This document shows, in pieces, positions 46,301-53,762 of a stretch of 64,000 nt of DNA. The number at the start of each line of letters is the position of its first letter. Positions within the stretch are counted from its first letter, which is position 1. The notes beneath the pieces were generated by a model, which saw only the letters and a program-made list of their open reading frames with translations, was not told the DNA's origin and did not search any database. This DNA is from Pseudomonas sp. ABC1. Its GTDB lineage: Bacteria > Pseudomonadota > Gammaproteobacteria > Pseudomonadales > Pseudomonadaceae. Location of the stretch: positions 2,044,001 to 2,108,000 of the forward strand of contig NZ_CP058349.1 of assembly GCF_013395055.1 (NCBI RefSeq), given 5' to 3'. Both the position numbers and the translations under genes were made by a program.

Positions 46301-46454
46301 CGATACCTACATAGACTACAAAATATCCGAAAGCATAAGACTAGAGTTAGCAGCCAACAACTTGCTAAACACCTACTACATAGACCCTTTAAGTCGATCA
46401 CTCGTAGCGGCCCCGGGGAGATCAGTACGAATCGGAACAGCAATAGAATTCTAA
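43368..46454 (+). CDS. TonB-dependent hemophore receptor, HphR/HasR-like, with STN domain
   Basis: A 1028-aa outer-membrane receptor directly before a hemophilin-like gene. A signal peptide ends near LTAKA; an STN signalling-type domain (about residues 30-105: HDFNIPAQSLDSALIQLAQQ; LRRLLSGRGIQY) is followed by a plug (DVFKGMLNVYSGDPRNSGAIDP; IQVIKGPSLERDVRSGVGG) and a very long barrel ending EF. Long loops hold Cys pairs (NPCING with QQTC; KSCDE with PDCVD). FRAP/NPNL-type positions are degenerate (LRYPSMFES; HLKPEHTYDYE). The first half is about 63% GC (44041-44100), the second falls to about 35% (45841-45900). The start at MSTLLPAL gives the signal peptide. No sigma/anti-sigma genes adjoin it. 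Confidence 0.88.
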   Translation: MSTLLPALITLVLLLAPFLTAKADPPAPTALHDFNIPAQSLDSALIQLAQQADVEIYMSTAGLRGLTGNPITGRMRLEEALRRLLSGRGIQYSLSGGPERPVIQIITPSDVSEKERLALMPLAIEADYDPALQRHEDGHNAVYDRNYSSVYIDKRQIERNKGSAPADVFKGMLNVYSGDPRNSGAIDPNIRGIQGPGRVPLTIDGTEQALTAYRGYNGANNRNYIDPNLLSSIQVIKGPSLERDVRSGVGGAVVARTLEVDDILSPDRTSGGELRVEYANNAAKANPPTLLSGQDYRTIPGFLQPGESPSAPWNDPSLRVTPRTSGQNDLLSGNDQAYRLALGTRQERFELLGAYAFREKGNHYAGKRKAGFYSHPVTDPDRPTDSYATSMALYWKPGQEVLNTSNRMESWLLKGRLILSDEQDLRLGIRDTSALYGEIMPSRLEYANNKGHVQWPLSHVQSQAYNLEYRLEPSDNPWLDLHANLWMTRTHSDTYTRGGFPNAATESDPILWDSAIANASNDRYGLTLSNRLLLLDTLDLTLGGSFQHEKMDSNDRANDATGNAFALPHAGTREEYELNYNFNWRPIAPLTIEIGGRYSSYWAFDDYLHQQQKMGNQLTKSLFVGRRVSYATRETRSLSEQEWQGKLDSAIGSVSWFWDMLGFTDEQKQTAIDEIKSSLPRSETVDVQHNQIWYHDGTGRYDRAGNPCINGSLDGLELIIDSQQQTCVVGGLVGETQVPANAHKQKGYGWVPSYSLTFELSQHSRVYFRHSQALRYPSMFESTYGFSTNIDPHIKHLKPEHTYDYEISYISDISYRLKNNKKLDIKIGYYHHKTKNMIERDTNLNLNNMDRHEIQGIELESRYDSDTLFTELGITKTIKNKSCDESFAILADPTSGSVPDCVDNGFPRGYLITQSVPKYSATWLIGKRFLENRLELGVKTTYYHKQNYNNYHKTSELASAQGNAFSNIPFQWRSTTIYDTYIDYKISESIRLELAANNLLNTYYIDPLSRSLVAAPGRSVRIGTAIEF

Positions 46455-46494
46455 CTAGAAAGCCAAGCCAACTTAAGCATAGGAAGCAAAAACC

Positions 46495-47280
46495 ATGAAA
46501 TCATACAAGTCCACATTTGGAATTATTGCATTACTTACCATGCCAAACATTGGCAATGCCGCGACTATCGGGGGAGAGAGTTACAATAACAATATGGAAG
46601 TTGGCTCAACCACTGTCGTAGCAGGACCACACACAGGCACTGGTCCAGGGGTAGGTGTCAGTACAATAGCGTTAAGCCTGGCAGACAAAGTCAGCTTCAC
46701 CAGCCTTCAGACTCTAGGCAGCACAACAACACTGTCTTCAGGCCCTATCTCTAAACTCACGACCCTTACACCGGCAGGCTCCCCACACCCAATCGGATAC
46801 TTCAACTTCGCCCAAGTTTCCGGCCAGGACGTCTTTTTCGGCGAATGGACCAGTAACAACAATGTCGCCACTGGAAATCATACCGTCTACTACATAGGCC
46901 GCGATGGCGACACATCGCTGACCAAGACCGGCACGGTCAAATACGATATGCGCGCTATCAGCAACTATCAGTCCCAGGGACTGATGATTGGTGAGTTCAC
47001 CGCGGACTTCACCACCAAGAAGATGACCGGCAACCTGTATACACCGACCTTCAGCTACGCCATCAATATCGGTACCGCCAATATCAACACCGATGGCAGC
47101 ATCACCAGTGGAACCAGCGGGGCAACCAAGGCATTCGCCTATGTGTCCGGCTATATGGTGGCGTATGACGGTGTCGTCAATGGACGCTTCTTCAACAACC
47201 AGGAAAGTCTGGCCGGGTTCATCAAGTTCCCGACGACCCTGCGCCAGTACGACACCGCCTTCGGCGGCGTGGTCAAGTGA
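46495..47280 (+). CDS. Secreted hemophilin-like hemophore (HphA type), predicted Slam substrate
   Basis: A 261-aa exported protein. The Sec signal peptide ends at about NIGNAA (residue 22-23); there is no lipobox Cys, and no Cys at all, so the product should be soluble. Residues about 24-115 form a Gly/Thr-rich N-terminal domain; the rest is a small beta-barrel of the TbpB/hemophilin type (GYFNFAQVSGQDVFFGEWTS; HTVYYIGRDG; GLMIGEFTADFTTKKMTGNL; NGRFFNNQESLAGFIKF). Slam-dependent hemophilins of Acinetobacter and Haemophilus share this plan and bind haem. AGGAAG precedes the ATG; the receptor stop is 40 bases upstream. The first third is AT-rich, the rest normal. Haem binding is inferred. Confidence 0.83.
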   Translation: MKSYKSTFGIIALLTMPNIGNAATIGGESYNNNMEVGSTTVVAGPHTGTGPGVGVSTIALSLADKVSFTSLQTLGSTTTLSSGPISKLTTLTPAGSPHPIGYFNFAQVSGQDVFFGEWTSNNNVATGNHTVYYIGRDGDTSLTKTGTVKYDMRAISNYQSQGLMIGEFTADFTTKKMTGNLYTPTFSYAINIGTANINTDGSITSGTSGATKAFAYVSGYMVAYDGVVNGRFFNNQESLAGFIKFPTTLRQYDTAFGGVVK

Positions 47281-47318
47281 CAGGACAGGCATAGTCCCAT
47301 CCCCCCTGCAGACGCGGA

Positions 47319-47343
47319 TACCGGTAGCCGTTGGCTCCCGGTA
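47319..47343 (+). terminator. Hairpin between hemophilin and Slam genes
   Basis: TACCGG plus AGCC pair with GGCT plus CCGGTA around a GTT loop with a single T-C mismatch, 38 bases after the hemophilin stop. There is no T tract, so it is more likely an attenuator or mRNA-stabilising structure than a full stop; it could make the secreted protein more abundant than the Slam protein. Confidence 0.45.
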
Positions 47344-47431
47344 AACCGCTGCATCCTGATCAGGGGGAGGGCCCGCTCCATAACGATGCCAGGCGGCCGA
47401 CACAGGTCTGCCTGCAAGGCTCCTTTCGACC

Positions 47432-48922
47432 ATGAAACACGCGTATTCGACTCTGCGTCGCCACCTCGTGCCCATCGCTCTGGCGCTGTTGCTGCCCTGC
47501 CTGTCGCAGGCTGACCAAGACACCCACCTGCGCCTGAACCAGAGCATCGAGCATCGCGCCAGCCAACAGGAAAAGGCCTTGCTTGGTGACGAGATCCAAC
47601 CGCCCACCCAGCTGTCGACCCTGACCATCGACGGCCAGACCTACAGTGTCGGCAACAACCTGGATGATCTGGGCAGCGCCCTCTACCTGTCCATCCGGCA
47701 TCAACAGTGGCCGCTGGTGGCGCACTTTCTCGACGCCTATGTCGCGCTGCCTGGCTACGACCCGATGCTGGCGGCCTATGCCCGGGGCGGGCTGGCACGC
47801 GTGACGGGCGACCTGAAACAGGCAGAAGAGCACTACCGCCACCTGCTGACCCTGCAAGGCGACTTCCTGCCAGGGCAACTGGAGCTGGCCCGCGTCCTGT
47901 TCGAAAACCGCAAGGACCGCGAATCCTACGATGCCTTCCAGCACATCCATGCACGCTTCGATCCCTCCGACGCGCGCGCCATGGGCGTCAGCCGCAGCGT
48001 CGACAGTTTCATCGAAGCGCTGGACCGGCGCGAAGCCTGGCAAGGCTCCATCGCCATCGGGCCGACCTGGAGTGACAACATCAACCTGTCGTCGGAAGCC
48101 CGCCAGGTGTTCGAATTCATCACCGACGAAGGCACCTTTCGGCTGGAACGCAAGTTACCCGAGGCCATCTCGGCCACCGGGCTGGATTTCGAAGGCACGC
48201 TGAACAAGCGCATCGCCCTGCAGGGGCACCACGGACTGTTCATGCGCTCGCTGATCTACGGCCAGTCCTACAAGGACCATAAGCCCTACAACGAAAGCAC
48301 GCTCATCAGCCATGTCGGCTACAGCTACCAGAACGCTCGCAGCCAGTACTCCCTGGCGCCCTCCTTCGAGTTCAACACATACGGCAACGCCGCCATGTAT
48401 GGCGCCTGGGGTGTCCGTGGCGAATGGCAGTACTACCTGTCGCCCACTCGCATGCTCAAGCTGGAGGGCGATTACAAGGACATGAAATACCGCCAGGAGG
48501 ACTATGCCCACAACGACGGCGGCGCCAGCTCGCTTTACGTCACCCTCTGGCAGTCGCTGCCCAGGGGCTGGACACTGTTCGGTGGCCTGGATATCACCGA
48601 CCGCAACAGCGAGGACAAGACCAACGCCTACCTGCAGAAAGGCCTGCGGCTGGGGTTGGCCAAGGAGTTCGAGTCCGGCTTCAGCGCCATTCTGTTCGCC
48701 TCCTATCGCCGCCGGAGCCATGACCTCTACAACGCCCTGCTGGAGGCACGGCGCGAGGACGACGAGCAGGGCTACACCTTTATCCTGAACGCCCAGCGCC
48801 TGGCCGTGTACGGCATCACGCCCAGCCTGACCGTCAAGTACAACAGGGTGGACAGCAACGTCGACTGGCTCTACTCCCACGAGCGCAATTCGGTCAGCCT
48901 GAAGCTGGAACGGCCGTTCTGA
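47432..48922 (+). CDS. Surface lipoprotein assembly modifier (Slam) / type XI secretion outer-membrane protein
   Basis: A 496-aa outer-membrane translocator. A signal peptide ends near CLSQA; residues about 60-190 form a TPR-like helical domain (LYLSIRHQQWPLVAHFLDAY; YARGGLARVTGDLKQAEEHY; LELARVLFENRKDRESYDAF); residues about 200-496 form a DUF560-type barrel with aromatic-edged strands, ending SLKLERPF with a terminal Phe. Slam proteins move their partner, usually encoded next door, across the outer membrane; here the partner should be the hemophilin-like protein. The ATG at 47432 follows AAGG. Gene order receptor-hemophilin-Slam matches known hemophilin loci. Confidence 0.9.
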   Translation: MKHAYSTLRRHLVPIALALLLPCLSQADQDTHLRLNQSIEHRASQQEKALLGDEIQPPTQLSTLTIDGQTYSVGNNLDDLGSALYLSIRHQQWPLVAHFLDAYVALPGYDPMLAAYARGGLARVTGDLKQAEEHYRHLLTLQGDFLPGQLELARVLFENRKDRESYDAFQHIHARFDPSDARAMGVSRSVDSFIEALDRREAWQGSIAIGPTWSDNINLSSEARQVFEFITDEGTFRLERKLPEAISATGLDFEGTLNKRIALQGHHGLFMRSLIYGQSYKDHKPYNESTLISHVGYSYQNARSQYSLAPSFEFNTYGNAAMYGAWGVRGEWQYYLSPTRMLKLEGDYKDMKYRQEDYAHNDGGASSLYVTLWQSLPRGWTLFGGLDITDRNSEDKTNAYLQKGLRLGLAKEFESGFSAILFASYRRRSHDLYNALLEARREDDEQGYTFILNAQRLAVYGITPSLTVKYNRVDSNVDWLYSHERNSVSLKLERPF

Positions 48923-48941
48923 AGCGCAGCGTTGGCCGTGT

Positions 48942-49005
48942 GTAGGGTGCGCCGCGCGCACCTGAACGATCGACATCGCTGTCGCTGGTGCACAGCGCAC
49001 CCTAC
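48942..49005. repeat. GTAGGGTGCGC-type inverted repeat, copy 1
   Basis: GTAGGGTGCGC (48942-48952) and its exact complement (48995-49005) bound a 64-base element between the convergent Slam and dtd genes; it can serve as a shared terminator. A better preserved relative lies at 55682-55738. Confidence 0.65.
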
Positions 49006-49017
49006 CGGTATGTGATG

Positions 49018-49455
49018 CTAGCTTTCCAGCAGGAAGGTCACCGGGCCGTCGTTGACCAGGTGCACCTGCATGTTCGCACCAAACCGTCCGCAGGCAACCG
49101 CCGCATGCTGACTGCGGGCCTGTGCGACAAGGTAGTCATAGAGCGCCTCACCCAGCGCTGGCGGGGCCGCGCTCGAAAAGCTCGGGCGCAGGCCGCTGCG
49201 GGTGTCGGCTGCCAGGGTGAATTGCGACACCAGCAGCAAGCCTCCGCCAATGTCCTTCAACGACAGGTTCATGCGCCCCTGATCGTCACTGAACACCCGG
49301 TAATTGAGCAGCTTGTGCAGCAGCTTGTCGGCCCTGGCCGGGTCGTCTTCACGCTCGACGCCCACCAACACCAGCAGCCCCTGATCGATGGCGCCGACAA
49401 CCTCGCCATCGACCTCGACCCGCGCCTGCCGCACACGCTGTATCAGCCCTTTCAT
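49018..49455 (-). CDS. dtd: D-aminoacyl-tRNA deacylase
   Basis: Hydrolyses D-aminoacyl-tRNA and so keeps D-amino acids out of proteins. The 145-aa length is standard; the motifs SQFTLAADTRSGLRPSF and NDGPVTFLLES hold the active-site (SQFTL) and cross-subunit Gly-Pro residues. Its start overlaps the pip stop by one base, and the pip-dtd pair is typical of Pseudomonas. Confidence 0.97.
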   Translation of the reverse strand: MKGLIQRVRQARVEVDGEVVGAIDQGLLVLVGVEREDDPARADKLLHKLLNYRVFSDDQGRMNLSLKDIGGGLLLVSQFTLAADTRSGLRPSFSSAAPPALGEALYDYLVAQARSQHAAVACGRFGANMQVHLVNDGPVTFLLES

Positions 49456-50426
49456 CAGGCGTCCTTCAGCGGCAGGTCGAGAAGGCGTTGCGCCATGTCC
49501 TGGGTCGCGCGTACCAGCGCATCGGTGATGCCCGGCTCGGATGCGGAGTGACCGGCGTCGCGGATGATCTGCAACTCGCTGCCCGGCCAGGCCTGGTGCA
49601 GTGCCCAGGCGTTGTCCAGCGGGCAGATGACGTCATAGCGGCCATGCACGATGATGCCCGGCAGGTGGGCGATCTTCGGCATGTCGCGCAGCAACTGGCC
49701 TGTTTCGAGAAAGGCATCATTGACGAAGTAGTGACACTCGATGCGCGCCATCGACAACGCCTTATGGGCATCGGTGAAGCTGTCGACCAGTTGCGGGTTG
49801 GGCCGCAGGGTCGCCGTGCGGCCCTCCCAGCCGGACCAGGCCTTGGCGGCGTGCAACTGGGCGATCTGGTCGCTGCCGGTCAGGCGCTGGTAGAACGCCT
49901 GCATCAGGTTGCCGCGCTCCTCCTCGGGGATCGGCGCCAGGTAGTCCTCCCAGTAGTCGGGGAACAGACGACTGGCGCCTTCCTGGTAGAACCACTGGAA
50001 CTCCTGTGGCCGACACAAGAAGATACCGCGCAGTACCAGCCCCAGGACGCGCTCGGGATGGGCCTGGGCATAGGCCAGCGACAGGGTGGAACCCCAGGAA
50101 CCGCCAAACAGCACCCACTGCTCGATGCCAAGGTGCTCGCGGATGCGCTCCATGTCGGCGATCAGGTGCGCGGTGGTGTTGTTCTCCAGGCTGGCGTGCG
50201 GCGTCGAACGACCGCAGCCGCGCTGGTCGAAGGTGACGATGCGGTACAGGGTCGGGTCGAAGAAGCGCCGGCTCGACGCATCGCAACCGCCGCCCGGCCC
50301 GCCATGCACGAACAGCACGGGCAAGCCATCGGGCATGCCGCTCTCGTCGACATACAGGACATGGGGCGCTTCTACCGCCAGCTCATGCCGTGCGTAAGGC
50401 TTTATTTCCGCGAACAAGCTCTGCAT
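49455..50426 (-). CDS. pip: Proline iminopeptidase
   Basis: Alpha/beta-hydrolase that releases N-terminal proline. The 323-aa protein has the oxyanion HGGPGGGCD segment, the nucleophile elbow GGSWGSTLSLAYA, and late acidic and His residues in HGRYDVICP and RDAGHSASEPG. Length and motifs match the Pip/S33 family. It heads the pip-dtd pair; GGAGAG lies before the ATG. The 331-base region upstream, towards the ABC genes, is described with the hairpin at 50670. Confidence 0.96.
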   Translation of the reverse strand: MQSLFAEIKPYARHELAVEAPHVLYVDESGMPDGLPVLFVHGGPGGGCDASSRRFFDPTLYRIVTFDQRGCGRSTPHASLENNTTAHLIADMERIREHLGIEQWVLFGGSWGSTLSLAYAQAHPERVLGLVLRGIFLCRPQEFQWFYQEGASRLFPDYWEDYLAPIPEEERGNLMQAFYQRLTGSDQIAQLHAAKAWSGWEGRTATLRPNPQLVDSFTDAHKALSMARIECHYFVNDAFLETGQLLRDMPKIAHLPGIIVHGRYDVICPLDNAWALHQAWPGSELQIIRDAGHSASEPGITDALVRATQDMAQRLLDLPLKDA

Positions 50427-50669
50427 GTCTCTCTCCCGAGCCAGGTCTTTCGGTTGGGTAGCAGGATGTAAAAGGATACACCAGCCTCATGCGCCGGACG
50501 CTCCCCCGTAAGAAGGGCGCCGTCGAGACCGGCGGAGCCCGTGAACGCGCGATGACCGGCACATCTATTGCGCGCCGTTCCGCTGTGCCACGGTCTTTCC
50601 GCGCTCTTTCCGCCCTTTCGGGTGACATTATCCATGCTTGGCGCATGCCTTCGCGCATGCTAGGTTTGC

Positions 50670-50690
50670 GCCTCGCCAGGATGGCGAGGC
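50670..50690 (+). promoter_or_regulatory. Hairpin in the pip-ABC transporter gap
   Basis: GCCTCGCC-AGGAT-GGCGAGGC, a perfect eight-base stem 67 bases before the ABC ATPase start. The same gap (50427-50757) has two GCATGC palindromes just upstream (50644-50660). The gap serves two divergent promoters; the hairpin lies in the probable leader of the ABC operon and might act in attenuation. No gene seen in the gap. Confidence 0.4.
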
Positions 50691-50757
50691 AGTGGCCAGT
50701 CATAAAAACAGCAGAAAGGTCCGCCATTTCTTTTGGCCTGATCGATGAGGTACCCCC

Positions 50758-51531
50758 ATGGCCGAGGCCATACCCGCTCTGGAAATCCGCAACCTGCACA
50801 AGCGCTACGGCGACCTCGAAGTGCTCAAGGGCGTCTCCCTGACCGCGCGCGATGGTGACGTGATCTCCATCCTCGGCTCGTCCGGCTCGGGCAAGTCCAC
50901 CTTCCTGCGCTGCATCAACCTGCTGGAAAATCCCCACGAAGGCGAAATTCTCCTGGCCGGCGAAGCACTCAAGCTCAAGCGCGAGAAAAACGGCGAACTG
51001 GTTGCAGCCGACGCCGCACAGATCAACCGCATGCGCAGCAAGCTCGGTTTCGTCTTCCAGAATTTCAACCTCTGGCCGCACATGAGCGTGCTCGACAACA
51101 TCATCGAAGCGCCGCGCCGCGTACTGGGCCAGAGCAAGGCCGAAGCCATCGAGGCCGCCGAGGCACTGCTGGCCAAGGTCGGTATCGCCGACAAGCGCCA
51201 CGCCTACCCCAACCAGTTATCCGGTGGCCAGCAACAGCGCGCCGCCATCGCCCGCACCCTGGCCATGCAGCCCAAGGTCATCCTGTTCGACGAGCCGACC
51301 TCCGCCCTCGATCCGGAAATGGTACAAGAAGTGCTTGCTGTGATTCGCTCGCTTGCCGAAGAAGGCCGCACCATGCTGCTGGTGACCCACGAACTGAACT
51401 TCGCCAAACAGGTGTCCAGTGAAGTGGTCTTCCTCCATCAGGGGCTGGTCGAGGAACAGGGCACACCCGCCCAGATTTTCGACAATCCCCGTTCGGTACG
51501 CTGCCAACAATTCATGTCCAGCCATCGCTAA
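50758..51531 (+). CDS. Polar amino-acid ABC importer, ATP-binding protein (HisP-like)
   Basis: A 257-aa ABC ATPase: Walker A GSSGSGKST, Q-loop FVFQNFNLWPHMS, signature LSGGQQQRAAIARTL, Walker B VILFDEPTSALDPEM and switch VTHELNF. The insertion after the first helices (KLKREKNGELVAADAAQINRMR split across the nucleotide domain) is typical of HisP/ArtP-type ATPases of basic amino-acid importers. It opens a four-gene operon with a binding protein and two permeases. The ATG follows GAGGT. Confidence 0.93.
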   Translation: MAEAIPALEIRNLHKRYGDLEVLKGVSLTARDGDVISILGSSGSGKSTFLRCINLLENPHEGEILLAGEALKLKREKNGELVAADAAQINRMRSKLGFVFQNFNLWPHMSVLDNIIEAPRRVLGQSKAEAIEAAEALLAKVGIADKRHAYPNQLSGGQQQRAAIARTLAMQPKVILFDEPTSALDPEMVQEVLAVIRSLAEEGRTMLLVTHELNFAKQVSSEVVFLHQGLVEEQGTPAQIFDNPRSVRCQQFMSSHR

Positions 51532-51545
51532 TGGAGCTACCCCAC

Positions 51546-52301
51546 ATGAAAAGCTATAAGAAGATCCTGCTCGGCGCCGCCGCTTCCCTGCTCATCGCCA
51601 GCCAGTCCTTTGCCGCCGAGAAGCTGCGCATCGGCACCGAAGGCGCCTACCCGCCCTTCAACCTGATCGACGCCAGCGGCAAGGCCGTCGGCTTCGACCT
51701 GGACATCGCCCACGCGCTCTGCGAAAAGCTCAAAGCCGAGTGCGAAGTGGTCATCTCCGACTGGGACGGCATCATCCCGGCCCTCAACGCCGGCAAGTTC
51801 GATTTACTCGCCGCCTCCATGTCGGACACCGAGGAGCGTCGCCAGGCCGTCGCCTTCACCGACCACTACTACACCAACAAGCTGCAGTTCGTCGCACCGA
51901 AGTCGGTGGATTTCAAGACCGACAAGGGCTACCTGAAAGGCAAGGTGATCGGCGCCCAGCGCTCCACCATCGCCGGCACCTGGCTGGAAGACAACCTCGA
52001 CGGCGTGGTCGACATCAAGCTCTACGACACTCAGGAAAACGCCTACCTTGACCTGGCCACCGGTCGTGTCGACGGCATCCTGGCCGACACCTTCGTGCAG
52101 TGGGAATGGCTCAAGAGCGACACCGCCAAGGACTTCGAACTCAAGGGCAAGCCGGTCTTCGAAGACGACAAGATCGCCATCGCCGTGCGCAAGAACAACG
52201 ACGCCCTGCGCGAGCGCCTGAACAAGGCCCTGGCCGAGATCATCGCCGACGGCACCTACAAGAAAATCAACGACAAGTACTTCCCGTTCGACATCTACTG
52301 A
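51546..52301 (+). CDS. Amino-acid ABC transporter, periplasmic binding protein (basic amino-acid type)
   Basis: A 251-aa family-3 solute-binding protein with a signal peptide ending QSFAA. Binding residues of the lysine/arginine/ornithine/histidine group are recognisable in RIGTEGAYPPFNLIDASGK, GFDLDIAHALC, LAASMSDTEERRQAVAFTDHYY and the DLATGRVDGILADT loop. Lysine, arginine, ornithine or histidine is the likely cargo, but octopine-type opines are bound by close relatives. The MKSYKK start was preferred to an ATG five codons earlier. A 12-bp hairpin follows the stop. Confidence 0.92.
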   Translation: MKSYKKILLGAAASLLIASQSFAAEKLRIGTEGAYPPFNLIDASGKAVGFDLDIAHALCEKLKAECEVVISDWDGIIPALNAGKFDLLAASMSDTEERRQAVAFTDHYYTNKLQFVAPKSVDFKTDKGYLKGKVIGAQRSTIAGTWLEDNLDGVVDIKLYDTQENAYLDLATGRVDGILADTFVQWEWLKSDTAKDFELKGKPVFEDDKIAIAVRKNNDALRERLNKALAEIIADGTYKKINDKYFPFDIY

Positions 52302-52310
52302 CCTGTCTGA

Positions 52311-52340
52311 ACCGCCACCCGGCCCACACCGGGTGGCGGT
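52311..52340 (+). terminator. Intra-operon hairpin after the binding-protein gene
   Basis: ACCGCCACCCGG pairs perfectly with 52329-52340 across a six-base loop, nine bases after the binding-protein stop and twelve before the permease start. Such structures after binding-protein genes protect the upstream mRNA and reduce read-through, giving more binding protein than permease. Confidence 0.7.
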
Positions 52341-52352
52341 CTTCGAGCCCTC

Positions 52353-53048
52353 ATGATTCCTGACTTGCACGGATTCGGTCCGGCGCTGCTCGCCGGCACC
52401 TGGGTCACCATTCAACTGGCGCTTGCATCCCTGGCCCTCGGCCTGGTGCTCGGCCTCTGTGGTGCACTCGCCAAAACCTCGCCCTACAGCAGCCTGCGCT
52501 GGATAGGCGGCACCTATTCGACCATCGTACGCGGCATTCCCGAACTGCTCTGGGTACTGCTGATCTACCTCGGCACCATCGGCCTGGTACGCGGTATCGG
52601 CGAACTCTTCGGCATCGACGACCTTGCCCTCAGCCCCTTCGTCGCAGGCACCATCGCCCTCGGCCTGTGCTTCGGCGCCTACGCCACCGAAGTGTTCCGT
52701 GGCGCGCTGCTGGCGATCCCCAAGGGCCACCGCGAAGCCGGACTGGCGCTGGGCCTGAGTCGCCGGCACATTTTCTTTCGCCTGATCCTGCCGCAGATGT
52801 GGCGCCTGGCGCTGCCAGGGCTGGGCAACCTGTTCATGATCCTGATGAAGGACACCGCCCTGGTGTCGGTGATCGGCCTGGAAGAAGTCATGCGCAATGC
52901 GCAGATCGCCGTGACCGCCAGCAAGGAACCCTTCACCTTCTACATCACCGCCGCGTTCATCTACCTGGGGCTGACCGTCTTCGCCATGATCGGTATGTAT
53001 TTCCTTGAAAAACGCGCCAGCCGCGGCTTCACCAGGAGCGCAGCATGA
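52353..53048 (+). CDS. Amino-acid ABC transporter permease (HisQ-like)
   Basis: A 231-aa membrane protein of the HisMQ family with about five helices and the EAA loop GHREAGLALGLSRRHIFFRLILPQMWRL (key part EAGLALG). It forms a heterodimer with the next permease; the two overlap by four bases (ATGA). The N-terminal TWVTIQLALASLALGLVLG is the usual first helix. Confidence 0.93.
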   Translation: MIPDLHGFGPALLAGTWVTIQLALASLALGLVLGLCGALAKTSPYSSLRWIGGTYSTIVRGIPELLWVLLIYLGTIGLVRGIGELFGIDDLALSPFVAGTIALGLCFGAYATEVFRGALLAIPKGHREAGLALGLSRRHIFFRLILPQMWRLALPGLGNLFMILMKDTALVSVIGLEEVMRNAQIAVTASKEPFTFYITAAFIYLGLTVFAMIGMYFLEKRASRGFTRSAA

Positions 53049-53761
53049 CCTGGGACGTTTTCATTGGCTGGCTGCCGGACTTCTTCGTTCGCTGGCTGCC
53101 GAACTTTCTCGACGGCGCCTGGCTGACCCTGCAACTGGTCGGCATCTCCGTCATCGCCGGGCTGATTCTCGCCCTGCCGTTGGGCATCGCCCGTTCGTCG
53201 CGCCACCTGACGGTGCGCGCATTGCCCTACAGCTACATCTTCTTCTTCCGTGGCACGCCACTGCTGGTGCAACTGTTCCTGGTCTACTACGGCCTGTCGC
53301 AGTTCGAAGCGGTACGCCAGAGCATGTTCTGGCCCTACCTGCGCGATCCGTACTGGTGCGCGATCATCACCATGACCCTGCACACCGCCGCCTATATCGC
53401 GGAAATCCTGCGTGGCGCCCTGCAGAACGTACCGTCCGGGGAAATCGAAGCGGCGCGGGCACTGGGCATGTCGCGCAGCCAGACCCTCTGGCACATCACC
53501 CTGCCACGGGCGGTGCGCATCGGCCTGCCGGCCTACAGCAACGAAGTGATCCTGATGCTCAAGGCCAGCGCCCTGGCCAGCACCGTCACCCTGCTGGAAC
53601 TGACCGGCACCGCGCGCAAGCTCGCCGCACGCAACTACCTGCACGAGGAAATGTTCCTCACCGCCGGCATCATCTACCTGCTGATCGCCTTCGTGCTGAT
53701 GCAGGGCTTCAAGCTGATCGAACGCTGGCTGCGGGTCGACGCCTGCCAGCCGGGGCGCTGA
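53045..53761 (+). CDS. Amino-acid ABC transporter permease (HisM-like)
   Basis: A 238-aa permease, second of the pair, with about five helices, the family segment FFFRGTPLLVQLFLVYYGL and the EAA loop in GEIEAARALGMSRSQTLWHI. It overlaps the first permease by four bases and is followed by the mutarotase gene one base after its stop, so that gene is probably on the same transcript. Confidence 0.93.
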   Translation: MTWDVFIGWLPDFFVRWLPNFLDGAWLTLQLVGISVIAGLILALPLGIARSSRHLTVRALPYSYIFFFRGTPLLVQLFLVYYGLSQFEAVRQSMFWPYLRDPYWCAIITMTLHTAAYIAEILRGALQNVPSGEIEAARALGMSRSQTLWHITLPRAVRIGLPAYSNEVILMLKASALASTVTLLELTGTARKLAARNYLHEEMFLTAGIIYLLIAFVLMQGFKLIERWLRVDACQPGR

Positions 53762-53762
53762 G

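Noticed and set aside
45150..46790. AT-rich stretch considered as a prophage or insertion sequence
   Set aside because: It is fully coding within the receptor and hemophilin frames and has no transposase, integrase or terminal repeats.
50402..50757. Short open frames in the pip-ABC transporter gap
   Set aside because: They differ in frame and strand, lack ribosome sites and overlap the hairpins in the presumed leader.
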